A DNA stretch of 64,000 nt from Acinetobacter variabilis (GTDB taxonomy: Bacteria > Pseudomonadota > Gammaproteobacteria > Pseudomonadales > Moraxellaceae): assembly GCF_000369625.1 (NCBI RefSeq), contig NZ_KB850113.1:1925558-1989557 (forward strand), written 5' to 3'. Positions 26,985 to 36,701 of this stretch are shown here, one piece after another. A program made the translations under genes and the position numbers. Under the pieces are notes generated by a model that was not told the DNA's origin, ran no database searches, and saw only the letters and a list, made by a program, of their open reading frames with translations. The first letter of the stretch is position 1, and each line of letters starts with the position of its first letter.

Positions 26985-27506
26985 ATGTATAAAAAGATAA
27001 CAAGAGCGTTCACTATTGTTGAGTTAATTATCTGTATTGCCCTTATCGCAATTGTGGTCACAATTGCCTTGCCTTACTTTCATGATTATTTATCCAAGCA
27101 GGAAGCTAAAAATATTCCGATGAAAATTACAGCAACCAATCGTTATGCACGCAGCCAGGCAGCTGTGTTTCACCAGAATATTGTGATTTGTCCCAGTCAA
27201 GATTCATTAACCTGTCAAGCAAACCAATGGAATAAAAATTTGCTGGTATTTATTGATAAAAACCGTAATCGTCAAGTCGACAATGACGAACAAATTTTAC
27301 ACATTGAACAACTTAATCTTAAATACGGTAACCTGAGTTGGCGAGGTGCCTTAAGTATACCGAACGTAACTTATCAAGCCCAGACGGCTTTACCTATTGG
27401 ATCAAATGGCAGCTTTTATTATTGTTCTACTCACCTTGCATCCCAACAACGTATTGTCTTGAATAAAATGGGACATATCCGAATCGAACATCTGGCCTCC
27501 TGTTAA
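26985..27506 (+). CDS. type IV pilin-like (GspH/FimT) protein
   Basis: A 173-residue precursor with a class III prepilin leader. A short basic N terminus (MYKKITRA) is followed by FTIVELIICIALIAIVVTIA, which carries the conserved Glu at mature position 5. The residue before the cleavage point is Ala instead of the usual Gly, which prepilin peptidase tolerates. The rest fits a GspH/FimT minor pseudopilin, with a C-terminal Cys as in many minor pilins. The ATG at 26985 has AGGTAA just upstream; the longer frame adds 32 basic residues. The gene stands alone, away from other pilus genes. Confidence 0.78.
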   Translation: MYKKITRAFTIVELIICIALIAIVVTIALPYFHDYLSKQEAKNIPMKITATNRYARSQAAVFHQNIVICPSQDSLTCQANQWNKNLLVFIDKNRNRQVDNDEQILHIEQLNLKYGNLSWRGALSIPNVTYQAQTALPIGSNGSFYYCSTHLASQQRIVLNKMGHIRIEHLASC

Positions 27507-27618
27507 TAAAACCCTAGAGTCTATGATTTATCCAGATTAGGACTTTAATCCTGCACTTTTTTCAATATACTGCTTAGGTTCGAGAAAAAATGATCAAAAC
27601 TTATAGGGAGATATAACA

Positions 27619-28794
27619 ATGACTGACATCGTAATTGTCAATGGCGCACGTACAGCGATGGGCGGCTTTCAAGGTAGCTTGGCTAGCGTTACTGCACCTG
27701 AACTTGGTGCTGTCACCATCAAAGAAGCGATTGCTCGTTCAGGCTTGCAGCCAACCGATATTGAAGAAGTCATTATGGGTTGTGTACTCCCGGCAGGTTT
27801 AAAACAAGGCCCTGCCCGTCAAGCGATGCGTAAAGCAGGTCTGTCTGATTCTACCGGTGCTGTCACCATCAACAAATTATGTGGTTCAGGCATGAAAGCA
27901 GTGATGCAAGCGGCAGATATGATTAAGGCAGGTTCTGCAACTTATGTAGTTGCAGGTGGGATGGAATCTATGACCAATGCCCCATATGTATTGCCAAAAG
28001 CGCGTGGCGGTTTCCGTATGGGTCATGGTGAAATCAAGGATCATATGTTCCTGGATGGCCTGGAAGATGCTGAAACTGGTCGCCTGATGGGTTCATTTGC
28101 TCAAGATATGGCAAATAGCAAAGGTTATACACGTGAACAGATGGATGAATTTGCAATCCGTTCACTGAAACGCGCTCAAACTGCAGTCAATGAAGGCTAC
28201 TTTGCTGATGAAATCGTGCCAGTCACTGTTTCCACCCGTAAAGGTGATGTGGTCGTTGATAAGGACGAACAACCTTTTAATGCCAATATTGACAAGATTC
28301 CAACTTTACGTCCTGCTTTTGCAAAAGACGGGACAATTACGGCAGCGAATGCCAGCTCAATTTCAGACGGTGCCTCCGCCCTTGTTCTGACTTCAAGCGA
28401 CAATGCAGCAGCTAAAGGTTTAGCACCTTTGGCTAAAATCATTGCTTATGCTTCAAACTCCCAGCATCCATCTGAATTCACGATTGCTCCTGTTGGCGCT
28501 ATTCAGAAAGTTCTGGATAAAACTGGTTGGAAAGCTGAGGAAGTTGACCTTTGGGAAATCAACGAAGCCTTTGCCATGGTCACCATGTGCCCAATGGATG
28601 AGTTCAAGCTTGATCCTGAAAAAGTCAACATTAACGGTGGTGCATGTGCACTCGGTCACCCGGTTGGTTCTACAGGTTCACGTATTATCCTGACCTTGAT
28701 CCATGCATTGAAACGTACAGGCGGTAAACGTGGTATCGCTGCGCTATGTATTGGCGGTGGTGAAGCAACTGCGGTCGCAATCGAACTGATCTAA
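27619..28794 (+). CDS. acetyl-CoA C-acetyltransferase (thiolase)
   Basis: Biosynthetic-type thiolase II that condenses or cleaves acetoacetyl-CoA. It has 391 residues. Catalytic residues are Cys88 (NKLCGSGMKAV), the NEAFA segment, the His in GHPVGSTGSR (about residue 347), and the second Cys in ALCIGGGEATAV (about 377). The methionine-containing loop typical of AtoB/PhaA-like enzymes is consistent. GGGAG lies about 8 bases upstream of the ATG. No phaB, phaC or ato gene is adjacent, so its pathway (ketone or fatty-acid breakdown, or supply of acetoacetyl-CoA) is open. Confidence 0.9.
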   Translation: MTDIVIVNGARTAMGGFQGSLASVTAPELGAVTIKEAIARSGLQPTDIEEVIMGCVLPAGLKQGPARQAMRKAGLSDSTGAVTINKLCGSGMKAVMQAADMIKAGSATYVVAGGMESMTNAPYVLPKARGGFRMGHGEIKDHMFLDGLEDAETGRLMGSFAQDMANSKGYTREQMDEFAIRSLKRAQTAVNEGYFADEIVPVTVSTRKGDVVVDKDEQPFNANIDKIPTLRPAFAKDGTITAANASSISDGASALVLTSSDNAAAKGLAPLAKIIAYASNSQHPSEFTIAPVGAIQKVLDKTGWKAEEVDLWEINEAFAMVTMCPMDEFKLDPEKVNINGGACALGHPVGSTGSRIILTLIHALKRTGGKRGIAALCIGGGEATAVAIELI

Positions 28795-28814
28795 TTCTTT
28801 TATAATCAAGTAGT

Positions 28815-28843
28815 AGAGAGGGCTTTTATAGCCCTCTTTTTTA
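28815..28843 (+). terminator. terminator of the thiolase gene
   Basis: Stem AGAGGGC/GCCCTCT (28817-28823 with 28831-28837) and T-run. Confidence 0.85.
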
Positions 28844-28877
28844 TTTTATAAATATTTCATTTTTTTATTATCTCGCA

Positions 28878-29941
28878 GATTCAAATACCAAGTGCGACAT
28901 ATTTGTAGTTAGTTGAAAAAGTTAGGTGTATTAAAATCATTAGACTTTTTTCAACTCGCAATTGGAAAGCACCCAATGAAGCAATACACCCAACTTTCTC
29001 AAGATGAAAGATACGAAATTTATGCTGCTTTGAAAAGCAAATCTTCAATCTCTACCCTTGCCAGGGAGCTTGGACGTTCTCGATCAACCCTTTATCGTGA
29101 GATCAAAAGAAATACTGGAAAACGTGGATATCGAGCTCAACAGGCAGAGAAATTTTCAAGTCAAAGACGATATCGATCCTCTTCACAAATGACGGATTTT
29201 GCTCTCGTTTATATTCGTTATCTGATTGGCTTAGATTGGTCTCCTGAGCAAATTTCAGGTGCTTTAACACAACGAGGTTGGCTTGATGTGCCTTCACATG
29301 AATGGATTTATCAGTACGTCTATCTAGATAAATCTAAAGGCGGTAAGCTCCACATTCATTTAAGACATCAAAAGAAATATCGTAAACGAGGCTATAAAAA
29401 TACAGACCGTAGAGGCCAACTCGTTGATAGAACAAGTATTCACTGTCGCGATGAGGTCATCGAGAAACGTCAACGCCTAGGTGATTTTGAAGGTGATACC
29501 GTGATAGGCAAGAATCACAAGGGGGCATTATTAACTCTGGTTGAGCGCAAAAGCTTGTATGTACATATCGTTCATTTGGGACAAACTAGAACCACAACTA
29601 AAACGATCTCGTGTGCTTTAGCATGTTTGCGCAGCAGTCATGCCTACAGTGTAACCTTTGATAATGGTAAGGAGTTCTCCGAGCACCGGCGGATAACGGA
29701 AGCAGGGATAGAGACGTACTTTGCAGATCCATACAAGTCGATTCAACGAGCCAGAAATGAAAATACCAATGGTCTGATCAGGCAATATCTGCCAAAATCA
29801 TCTTCGTTTGATGAAGTGTCAAATGAACAAATAGAGCAGATAGAATTTGCTCTCAATCATCGCCCTAGAAAAACACTAGGCTGGTATACGCCTAGTGAAG
29901 TTATGGCTGGTTTTTATACTGTTGCACTTGCTGCTTGAATC
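28878..29941 (+). mobile_element. IS30-family element
   Basis: About 1.06 kb around an intact IS30 transposase gene. The ends show imperfect inverted repeats: GATTCAA-N4-CAAGTGC-N-ACA at the left (28878-28900), and the same pattern in the reverse complement of the right end (29919-29941). The exact tips are uncertain by a few bases and I could not fix a target duplication. It sits between the thiolase terminator and the VOC gene without breaking a visible gene. Confidence 0.75.
28976..29938 (+). CDS. IS30-family transposase
   Basis: A DDE transposase of 320 residues from the ATG at 28976. The N-terminal helix-turn-helix of IS30 is plain: YTQLSQDERYEIYAALKSKS then ISTLARELGRSRSTLYREIK. The catalytic core has GDFEGDTVIGKNHKGALLTL (first Asp), VTFDNGKEFSEHRRI (second Asp) and RARNENTNGLIRQYLPK (Glu). 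The C terminus FALNHRPRKTLGWYTPSEVM is the IS30 signature. The gene is complete, so the element may be active. Confidence 0.93.
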   Translation: MKQYTQLSQDERYEIYAALKSKSSISTLARELGRSRSTLYREIKRNTGKRGYRAQQAEKFSSQRRYRSSSQMTDFALVYIRYLIGLDWSPEQISGALTQRGWLDVPSHEWIYQYVYLDKSKGGKLHIHLRHQKKYRKRGYKNTDRRGQLVDRTSIHCRDEVIEKRQRLGDFEGDTVIGKNHKGALLTLVERKSLYVHIVHLGQTRTTTKTISCALACLRSSHAYSVTFDNGKEFSEHRRITEAGIETYFADPYKSIQRARNENTNGLIRQYLPKSSSFDEVSNEQIEQIEFALNHRPRKTLGWYTPSEVMAGFYTVALAA

Positions 29942-30056
29942 CGCCTCTGTCCATAAATTAAATTCTTTTAATTACATTTTCATAAAGCTTCTTTATCAAT
30001 CAAATTCAGTTCAAGGCGTAAATTAAAGGGATTCAGAACAAGAAAAGGAATCCTAC

Positions 30057-30512
30057 ATGCGACTTAATCATTACCTTAATTTCCAGGGTGAGACCGAAGC
30101 TGCCTTTACCTTTTATCGTTCGGTATTTGGTGGCGAATTTTCTAGTCTAACCCGTTATGGAGATACGCCTGGGCAGCAAGGAATTGATTTATCAAATGAA
30201 GAAAAAAATCTGATTTTACATATCTCACTTCCAATTAATGAATACACAGAACTCATGGGTTCTGATATCAATGACAAACTCTGTACTGAAAATATACCAG
30301 CATTTAGTAAGGGTACTAATCACTATATTGCGATTATTTTAAGTGCCAATGAACAGGATGAAGCCAAACGACTCTATGAAGCTTTATCGGTGAATGGTCA
30401 AATCGAAATGCCTTTAGAAAAAACCTTTTGGGGTGCGCTTTATAGTGCCTTTACGGATCAATTCGGAGTGCAATGGATGATTAACTGCCTACTTGAAGAA
30501 CGTGCACCCTAA
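30057..30512 (+). CDS. VOC superfamily PhnB-like protein
   Basis: A 151-residue soluble protein of the vicinal-oxygen-chelate fold, PhnB-like (glyoxalase/DUF1338-type dimers). The opening NHYLNFQGETEAAFTFYRSV followed by FGGE is the usual PhnB pattern. The C-terminal half has WGALYSAFTDQFGVQWMIN. Members often lack known substrates. AAGGAA precedes the ATG at 30057. It shares a terminator with the convergent DUF934 gene. Confidence 0.85.
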   Translation: MRLNHYLNFQGETEAAFTFYRSVFGGEFSSLTRYGDTPGQQGIDLSNEEKNLILHISLPINEYTELMGSDINDKLCTENIPAFSKGTNHYIAIILSANEQDEAKRLYEALSVNGQIEMPLEKTFWGALYSAFTDQFGVQWMINCLLEERAP

Positions 30513-30523
30513 GATTTAAATAC

Positions 30524-30551
30524 AAAAAAGCCTCCAGATGGAGGCTTTTTT
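30524..30551. terminator. bidirectional terminator between VOC and DUF934 genes
   Basis: Stem GCCTCCA/TGGAGGC (30530-30536 with 30539-30545) with A6 and T6 flanks. Confidence 0.88.
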
Positions 30552-30564
30552 AGTTGAAGACGAA

Positions 30565-31050
30565 TTAAGCTCCAGTTTGATAATTCGGTGTTGGTACTGC
30601 TGTTGAAGCTTGGTACGGATTAGTGAAATCACCCAAGCCTGCAGCTGCTTCCTGAATATCTTTACCTTCTTTAATGACAAAAGTATCGAAACCAGAACGC
30701 TTCATGTAGTTCAAGACATCTTTGAACACATCACCAGTCGCACGCAGCTCACCCTGGAAACCTTGACGGCGAAGCAATGCAGCAAATGAATAACCACGGC
30801 CATCATTAAAACCTGCAAACTCAATAAAAATCGCATCAAGTTGCTCAAGCGGAAATTCATTAGTTTCAGGTGAAGCATCAACCGTTAAGTACAATGCTTT
30901 TTTACCAGTAATATTGGCAATCTGGTCTAACTGCTCTACAGTCAGAACTACATCACCCTGTGGCAATACACCATCTTCACCAATTAGCTGGTAAGTGTTA
31001 TCTGCAATTGTGCCATCTTTAGAGAGCACTTGTAGTGCGGTATTAAGCAT
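30565..31050 (-). CDS. DUF934 protein paired with sulfite reductase
   Basis: A 161-residue protein (ATG at 31050). The DUF934 core is clear: FIEFAGFNDGRGYSFAALLR followed by GFQGELRATGDVFKDVLNYM and RSGFDTFVI. DUF934 proteins are found next to cysI and cysH in many proteobacteria and are presumed to support assimilatory sulfate or sulfite reduction; the mechanism is unknown. The start overlaps the cysI stop by 8 bases, so the two are translationally coupled. A longer in-frame extension upstream lies inside cysI and is not supported. Confidence 0.9.
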   Translation of the reverse strand: MLNTALQVLSKDGTIADNTYQLIGEDGVLPQGDVVLTVEQLDQIANITGKKALYLTVDASPETNEFPLEQLDAIFIEFAGFNDGRGYSFAALLRRQGFQGELRATGDVFKDVLNYMKRSGFDTFVIKEGKDIQEAAAGLGDFTNPYQASTAVPTPNYQTGA

Positions 31051-32686
31051 ATGCGCGCTCCTTGAATGGTTGAATGCCGACACGACGATAAGTATCGATA
31101 AACTCTTCACCATCCTGACGCAAGTCAAGATAAGTATTCAGAATTTCTTCTACGATATCCGGCACCACTTCTGCAGCAAATGATGGCCCAAGAATGTCAC
31201 CAATAGAGGCATCATGATCCGCATTACCACCTAAAGTGATCTGATAGAATTCAGCGCCTTTTTTATCTACACCCAAGATACCGATGTTACCCACGTGGTG
31301 ATGACCACAGGCATTCATACAACCTGAAATGTTCAGGTCCAGTTTACCCAAGTTGTAAATGGTATCCAGATCATCAAAACGGCGTGAAATTGCTTCAGAA
31401 ATTGGAATGGATTTTGCATTTGCTAATGAGCAGAAGTCACCACCTGGGCAGCAGATAATGTCAGTCAAGAAGCCGATATGCGCACGTGCCAGGTTATGCT
31501 GATCCAGCGTCTGCCACAATTCAAATAAGTCTTTTTGTGGTACATCTACCAGCGCAATATTTTGCTCGTGAGTTGTACGCAGTTCACCGAAGGTGTACTT
31601 GTCTGCAAGATCTGCAATCAGGTTCATTTCTTCAGTGGTCACATCACCCGGTGCAATACCCGCACGTTTCAGTGAAATCGTGACAATACGATAACCTTTC
31701 ACTTTATGTGCATTGGTATTGATATTGAACCATTGCTTAAACTTCGGATACTGGGCAAACAGTTCAGTGAAGTCTTCATCCGCATAATCTTGGTAGTCAA
31801 ATGGAGTGAAGTTTTCATCCATTTTCGCCAGTGTTTCAGCATCAATCTTTAATGTCTTAACAGTATGTACAAATTCGGCTTCAACTTTTTCAGCAAAAAC
31901 TTCTGGCGTTAATGCTTTTACCAGAATCTTGATACGTGCTTTGTATTTGTTGTCGCGACGGCCGTGCAGGTTATACACACGTAGTACCGCTTCAAGATAA
32001 GCAATCAGGTCTTCACGTGGCAGGAAGTCACGAATAAAACTGCCAATTACTGGCGTACGGCCCAAGCCGCCACCCACTTTAATTTTATAGCCGATCTCGC
32101 CTGCTTCATTTTTCACGATATAGACACCGATATCGTGGAATGAAGTTGCTGCACGGTCAATCTCTTCCAGCGCAGATACCGCAATCTTGAACTTACGTGG
32201 CAAGAAAGCAAATTCCGGGTGGAAAGTTGACCATTGACGGATCAATTCACAAGTTGGACGTGGATCTGCAATTTCACCTGCCACGACACCTGCATACTGG
32301 TCAGTGGTAGTATTACGGATACAGTTCCCTGAAGTCTGGATCGCGTGCATTTGCACGGTTGCCAGTTCAGCCAGCATATCAGGCACGTTCTCTAGTGCAG
32401 ACCAGTTAAACTGGATATTCTGACGGGTTGAAACGTGCGCATAGCCACGATCATACTCTTTCGCCAGATCAGCCACTTTACGAAGTTGTTTAGAATTCAT
32501 CAGGCCATAAGGTACCGCAATACGCAACATTGGCGCATAACGTTGTACATAAAGACCATTTTGAAGGCGGAGCGGACGGTATTCATCTTCCGTCAATTTG
32601 CCCGCTAAATAACGTTCCGTCTGGTCACGGAACTGTGCAACACGTTCATTAATCAGTTGCTGATCTAAATCAGTATATAAATACAT
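31043..32686 (-). CDS. cysI: siroheme sulfite (nitrite/sulfite) reductase hemoprotein
   Basis: Assimilatory sulfite reductase of 547 residues that reduces sulfite to sulfide with six electrons. Siroheme/[4Fe-4S] ligand cysteines are in CCPGGDFC (residues 412-419) and SGCMNACG (C456, C460). The anion-binding arginine and lysine regions appear in STRQNIQFNW and RKFKIAVS. The N-terminal half has the ferrodoxin-like repeat typical of the family. It is coupled to DUF934, forming a two-gene sulfur-assimilation operon. The electron donor (CysJ or ferredoxin type) is not in the window. Confidence 0.92.
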   Translation of the reverse strand: MYLYTDLDQQLINERVAQFRDQTERYLAGKLTEDEYRPLRLQNGLYVQRYAPMLRIAVPYGLMNSKQLRKVADLAKEYDRGYAHVSTRQNIQFNWSALENVPDMLAELATVQMHAIQTSGNCIRNTTTDQYAGVVAGEIADPRPTCELIRQWSTFHPEFAFLPRKFKIAVSALEEIDRAATSFHDIGVYIVKNEAGEIGYKIKVGGGLGRTPVIGSFIRDFLPREDLIAYLEAVLRVYNLHGRRDNKYKARIKILVKALTPEVFAEKVEAEFVHTVKTLKIDAETLAKMDENFTPFDYQDYADEDFTELFAQYPKFKQWFNINTNAHKVKGYRIVTISLKRAGIAPGDVTTEEMNLIADLADKYTFGELRTTHEQNIALVDVPQKDLFELWQTLDQHNLARAHIGFLTDIICCPGGDFCSLANAKSIPISEAISRRFDDLDTIYNLGKLDLNISGCMNACGHHHVGNIGILGVDKKGAEFYQITLGGNADHDASIGDILGPSFAAEVVPDIVEEILNTYLDLRQDGEEFIDTYRRVGIQPFKERAYA

Positions 32687-32912
32687 GGCGTACAGCTAGT
32701 AGTTTCTATTATATCGTCGGCAAGGATAACGACATTGAATCTATCAATAAAATGCTTTTTATACATATTTCATAGCGATTTTATTGATAAGCCTAGCAAA
32801 CTTTCAATGATATAAAGCTTTAGATCAGCTTCCTCTGATTTTTAATGTGAATGATTTATTTTTTAAATCTTTAGCAGTTTTTTTCATAAACTAAAATGAG
32901 AAGGTCGCTCAA

Positions 32913-34037
32913 TTACCACTCTTCGGTTTCGCCTAAAGCCTGACCAATAAATTGATATCGCATAGTTGATCTTGAAAACTTGATCGGGCAAGCCAGTTGA
33001 GCTTCGGTTTGCTCCCGCTGATCCGCTTTAACTGGCACCTGCACCACCCATTCACGTTGCTGCGCCAGCTCAGAATGCAGGGCTTCATCAAGCTTTAGTA
33101 CAGGTTCGACACAGAAATCTGCCTGAGAAAATAAGGCCTGCCAGTGAGATAGAGGTTGGGAACTGATTTTATCGCGAATCGCCTGTTTCACTAAAGCATG
33201 ATCTTCAGGTGCGAAAGAAGCACCTTTTTCCAGAATAATCGGCAAATCCAGCAATTGTGCCAGACCTTGCATGAATTGAGGCTCCAGACTGCCTATTGAT
33301 AGATAGCGATCATCCTGAGTCTGATAATAGTCATAAAAGGTACCGCCATTTAAGTAACCTGATTCTATCTGCTGATGCTGATTACCCGCCAGACTGGCAG
33401 AAGCTGCCATATTATTTAATGTCGCCGCGCAATCGGTCATGGAAATATCAATATATTGTCCCTGACCACTGCTCTGCCGCTCAATCACCGCTGCCAGAAT
33501 GGCAACCAGCGCATGCATAGAGCCGCCCGCGACATCAGCAATCTGGATTCCCATTGCCGGTGGTCCGCTTTCAAGCCGGCCACTATGCCCGGCAATCCCA
33601 GATAAAGCCAAATAGTTAATGTCATGCCCAGCCCGATCTATATAAGGGCCGGTCTGACCATAACCAGTAATCGAGCAATAGATTAAGCGTGGATTGAGCG
33701 CACTGAGTGTTGGATAATCCAGGCCAAGCCGTTGCATCACACCTGGACGAAATTGTTCGACCACAATGTCATAATCTGCAATTCGGGATTTGATCTGTTC
33801 AATATGTTCGGGATTCTTTAAATCCAGTGCGACAGAATGTTTGTTTCGATTCAGATAATTATGCGTTGTGGCCTGTCCATGTGCAAAAGGTGGCATTAAA
33901 CGCACCAGATCAGGACGTGTGGGTGATTCAATATGCACAACTTCTGCACCCATGTCTGCAAGATATAATGTGGCAAATGGACCGGGTAATAATGTAGAAA
34001 AATCTAATATTTTCAAACCTTTTAATGCATATGACAT
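32913..34037 (-). CDS. CaiB/BaiF family alpha-methylacyl-CoA racemase-like protein
   Basis: Family III CoA-transferase fold. The segment RAGHDINYLALSGIAGHSGR (about residue 140 from this start) carries the Asp and matches alpha-methylacyl-CoA racemases rather than formyl-CoA transferases. The opening LKGLKILDFSTLLPGPFATL followed by YLADMGAEV is the family N terminus. I prefer the ATG at 34037 (374 residues). The frame extends to 34118, where AAGGTAA precedes the ATG, so the longer form cannot be excluded. It is divergent from an AraC-type regulator and near a thiolase and a FadB-like enzyme, which suggests breakdown of methyl-branched acyl chains. Confidence 0.83.
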   Translation of the reverse strand: MSYALKGLKILDFSTLLPGPFATLYLADMGAEVVHIESPTRPDLVRLMPPFAHGQATTHNYLNRNKHSVALDLKNPEHIEQIKSRIADYDIVVEQFRPGVMQRLGLDYPTLSALNPRLIYCSITGYGQTGPYIDRAGHDINYLALSGIAGHSGRLESGPPAMGIQIADVAGGSMHALVAILAAVIERQSSGQGQYIDISMTDCAATLNNMAASASLAGNQHQQIESGYLNGGTFYDYYQTQDDRYLSIGSLEPQFMQGLAQLLDLPIILEKGASFAPEDHALVKQAIRDKISSQPLSHWQALFSQADFCVEPVLKLDEALHSELAQQREWVVQVPVKADQREQTEAQLACPIKFSRSTMRYQFIGQALGETEEW

Positions 34038-34250
34038 TGGAGTTATTACTCTATTTATATCGCTTTTTGTCTCATCATAAGAACATAAATGCCCAAAAAC
34101 AATGTCATGTTCAGCCATTTACCTTGATAGTTTCGGCAATTTAACATGTAAGAAAATGGTAATTGCATTCTTGTAAATTGCCATTGATTTTTTATTTTTT
34201 GTCATTTAGGTCAAATATTAGTGAACATTAAAGAGACTGAAGGATTAAAC

Positions 34251-35261
34251 ATGAGTCGTGATACGATCAGTATCCATTTCGTCAATGCAGCCTTATACGG
34301 CGTTAAGCGCCTGGGCATGGATGTCGATACTTTATTGTCTCACGTTGGGATTGAAGCCGAGCTTCTGCATCAGCCGAAGGCCCGTATTTCGCCTGAACAA
34401 TATACCCGTTTTATCAAGATGCTCTGGATGGTGACACAGGACGAACATGTCGGTTTTGACAAACAGCCGCGTCGTCTGGGCACTTTCGCGATTATGTGCC
34501 AGTTGATCATCCATGCCAAAACGCTGGGCGATGCACTCGAGCTTTCTTCACAATTTTACAAACTCTTTGGTGATGACTGGTCTGTAACCCTGGAACGTGA
34601 CAAGCACGAAGCGCGTCTGGTTCCCCTGATTCCAAATTCGATGGATCCGGAACACTTTATTACCGAAAGTATGCTGATGATCTGGCATGGTCTGGCATCG
34701 TGGTTAATTGAACGTCGTCTGCCGCTGGAACGTGTACATTTCAGCTACCCGCGCCCTGCGCATGCAGATGAATACGATGCGCTGTTCTTTGCACCTGTGA
34801 TGCAGTTCGATATGCCGCGTACTGAAATTACCTTTGCAGCGGATTATCTGGATTTGCCAATTCGCCAGAATGAAGAAACGCTGGAAGAATTCCTCAAAGC
34901 AGCTCCGGCTCAACTTCTAGTCAAATTTAAAAATACCAACTCGCTGACTTCTCGGATCCGTGATGTATTAAAGAGCCAGATTGGTGAAGAAATGCCGACC
35001 TTGAACGATGTCGCATCGATGCTCTACCTGTCTCCGCAAACCCTGCGTCGCCGTCTGGCTGCTGAAGGCAAGAGCTATCAGGGCGTGAAAGATGCACTGC
35101 GCCGTGATGCTGCAATTCACTTATTACTTAACCCAGATCTGACTCTGGAAGATGTCGCACAACAGGTTGGCTTTAGTGAAACCAGTACTTTCCACCGTGC
35201 TTTCAAAAAATGGACAGGGGTAACACCAGGCCTATACCGTCAGTTACACGGTTACCATTAA
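34251..35261 (+). CDS. AraC-family transcriptional regulator
   Basis: A 336-residue regulator. An N-terminal ligand-binding domain of the Arabinose_bd/OruR type spans residues 1-200 (HFVNAALYGVKRLGMDVDTL; ISPEQYTRFIKMLWMVTQDE). The C-terminal AraC double helix-turn-helix includes PTLNDVASMLYLSPQTLRRR and LTLEDVAQQVGFSETSTFHR, then AFKKWTGVTPGLYR. I chose the ATG at 34251 because AAGGA is 6 bases upstream; a GTG 10 codons earlier is possible. Its divergence from the racemase gene and position before the thiolase and FadB-like genes suggest that it controls this acyl-CoA cluster; the inducer is unknown. Confidence 0.88.
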   Translation: MSRDTISIHFVNAALYGVKRLGMDVDTLLSHVGIEAELLHQPKARISPEQYTRFIKMLWMVTQDEHVGFDKQPRRLGTFAIMCQLIIHAKTLGDALELSSQFYKLFGDDWSVTLERDKHEARLVPLIPNSMDPEHFITESMLMIWHGLASWLIERRLPLERVHFSYPRPAHADEYDALFFAPVMQFDMPRTEITFAADYLDLPIRQNEETLEEFLKAAPAQLLVKFKNTNSLTSRIRDVLKSQIGEEMPTLNDVASMLYLSPQTLRRRLAAEGKSYQGVKDALRRDAAIHLLLNPDLTLEDVAQQVGFSETSTFHRAFKKWTGVTPGLYRQLHGYH

Positions 35262-35321
35262 AAACCTTGCTATAAAATTGTATACTTGAAAAGTATCGTT
35301 TATTAAGCGCTGCAAGCCCCT

Positions 35322-35349
35322 AGCCCAAGCTCCAGACTTGGGCTTTTTT
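35322..35349 (+). terminator. terminator of the AraC-type regulator gene
   Basis: Stem AGCCCAAG/CTTGGGCT (35322-35329 with 35337-35344), then T6. Confidence 0.85.
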
Positions 35350-35485
35350 ATGCCCGCTTTTTAATCCATCAAGACTGACCAAATTGCTCAAATGATCTGG
35401 TCCGTTCTCGTCATTGCACTTCAAGATTTAATCATTACACTCGAAGCATTAGAACAATTTCAGTAAAGCAAGAAAAGGATATTGT

Positions 35486-36691
35486 ATGAGCGAGGCCTAT
35501 ATTATTGATGCCATTCGCACGCCACGCGGAAAGGGAAAAAAAGACGGATCATTACATGAAGTTAAACCAATTAGTTTACTGACTACGCTCTTAAATGAAC
35601 TGAAAGAACGCCATAACCTGGATACATCTCAGGTGGATGATATTGTGCTGGGCTGTGTGACTCCAATCGGTGATCAGGGTGCAGACATTGCCAAAACTGC
35701 TGCAATTGCCGCAGGCTGGGACAATGATGTGGCTGGCGTTCAGATCAACCGTTTCTGTGCTTCGGGCCTGGAAGCTGTAAATCTGGCAGCACAAAAAGTT
35801 CGTTCAGGCTGGGAAGATCTGGTCGTTGCGGGTGGCGTTGAATCCATGTCTCGTGTTCCGATGGGTTCTGATGGCGGCCCGTGGGCTTTAGATCCTGAAA
35901 CCAATATGGCTTGCGATTTTATTCCACAAGGCATCGGGGCTGACCTGATCGCGACCATTGATGGTTATAGTCGTGCAGATGTAGATCAATTCGCCGAGCA
36001 ATCACAAAAGAAAGCGGCAGCAGCCCAAGCGAATGGTTATTTTGATAAATCCATTATTCCAGTGAAAGATAAAGCTGGCGTCGTGATTCTAGACAAAGAT
36101 GAATTCATTAAACCGACAACAACTGCAGAAGGCTTAAGTGCATTAAAGCCAAGTTTTGCAACGATGGGCCAGATAGGCTTTGATGCCATCGCTCTACAGA
36201 AATATCCGGAAGTAGGCTCTGTAAACCATGTACACCATGCGGGTAATTCTTCAGGCATTGTGGATGGTGCAGCAATCGTATTACTTGCCTCCGAACAGGC
36301 AGTACAACAGCAAAATCTCAAGCCACGCGCCAAAGTACTGGCAACGGCGCTGGTTGGTGCCGATCCAACCATTATGCTGACTGGCCCCGCCCCGGCTGCA
36401 CGTAAGGCTTTAGCCAAAGCCGGACTCACCATTGATGATATTGATCTGTTTGAAGTCAATGAAGCTTTCGCTGCTGTGGTGATGCGCTTTATCAATGAAA
36501 TGAAGGTTGATCCTGCCAAAGTCAATGTCAATGGTGGTGCCATTGCCATGGGACATCCACTCGGTGCGACCGGTGCCATGATTCTAGGCACTTTACTGGA
36601 TGAACTGGAACGTCAAGGTAAGAAACGTGGACTGGCCACCCTGTGTGTGGGTGGTGGTATGGGCATCGCAACCATTATTGAGTTGGTATAA
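35486..36691 (+). CDS. acetyl-CoA acetyltransferase (degradative thiolase)
   Basis: A 401-residue thiolase for the last step of beta-oxidation. Catalytic Cys91 lies in [11 protein letters not shown]; the other active-site segments are [19 protein letters not shown] and [11 protein letters not shown]. It is more like the long-chain or FadI/FadA-type partners than the thiolase at 27.6-28.8 kb. AAAGGA stands about 7 bases before the ATG. It is followed after 10 bases by the FadB/J-like gene, so the two form one operon encoding a complete hydratase-dehydrogenase-thiolase set. Confidence 0.9.
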   Translation: MSEAYIIDAIRTPRGKGKKDGSLHEVKPISLLTTLLNELKERHNLDTSQVDDIVLGCVTPIGDQGADIAKTAAIAAGWDNDVAGVQINRFCASGLEAVNLAAQKVRSGWEDLVVAGGVESMSRVPMGSDGGPWALDPETNMACDFIPQGIGADLIATIDGYSRADVDQFAEQSQKKAAAAQANGYFDKSIIPVKDKAGVVILDKDEFIKPTTTAEGLSALKPSFATMGQIGFDAIALQKYPEVGSVNHVHHAGNSSGIVDGAAIVLLASEQAVQQQNLKPRAKVLATALVGADPTIMLTGPAPAARKALAKAGLTIDDIDLFEVNEAFAAVVMRFINEMKVDPAKVNVNGGAIAMGHPLGATGAMILGTLLDELERQGKKRGLATLCVGGGMGIATIIELV

Positions 36692-36701
36692 GGAGATCAG
36701 C

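Noticed and set aside
36037..36591. 184-codon minus-strand frame inside the second thiolase gene
   Set aside because: It lies fully opposite a well-recognised thiolase, has no family match and follows its codon pattern as a mirror frame.
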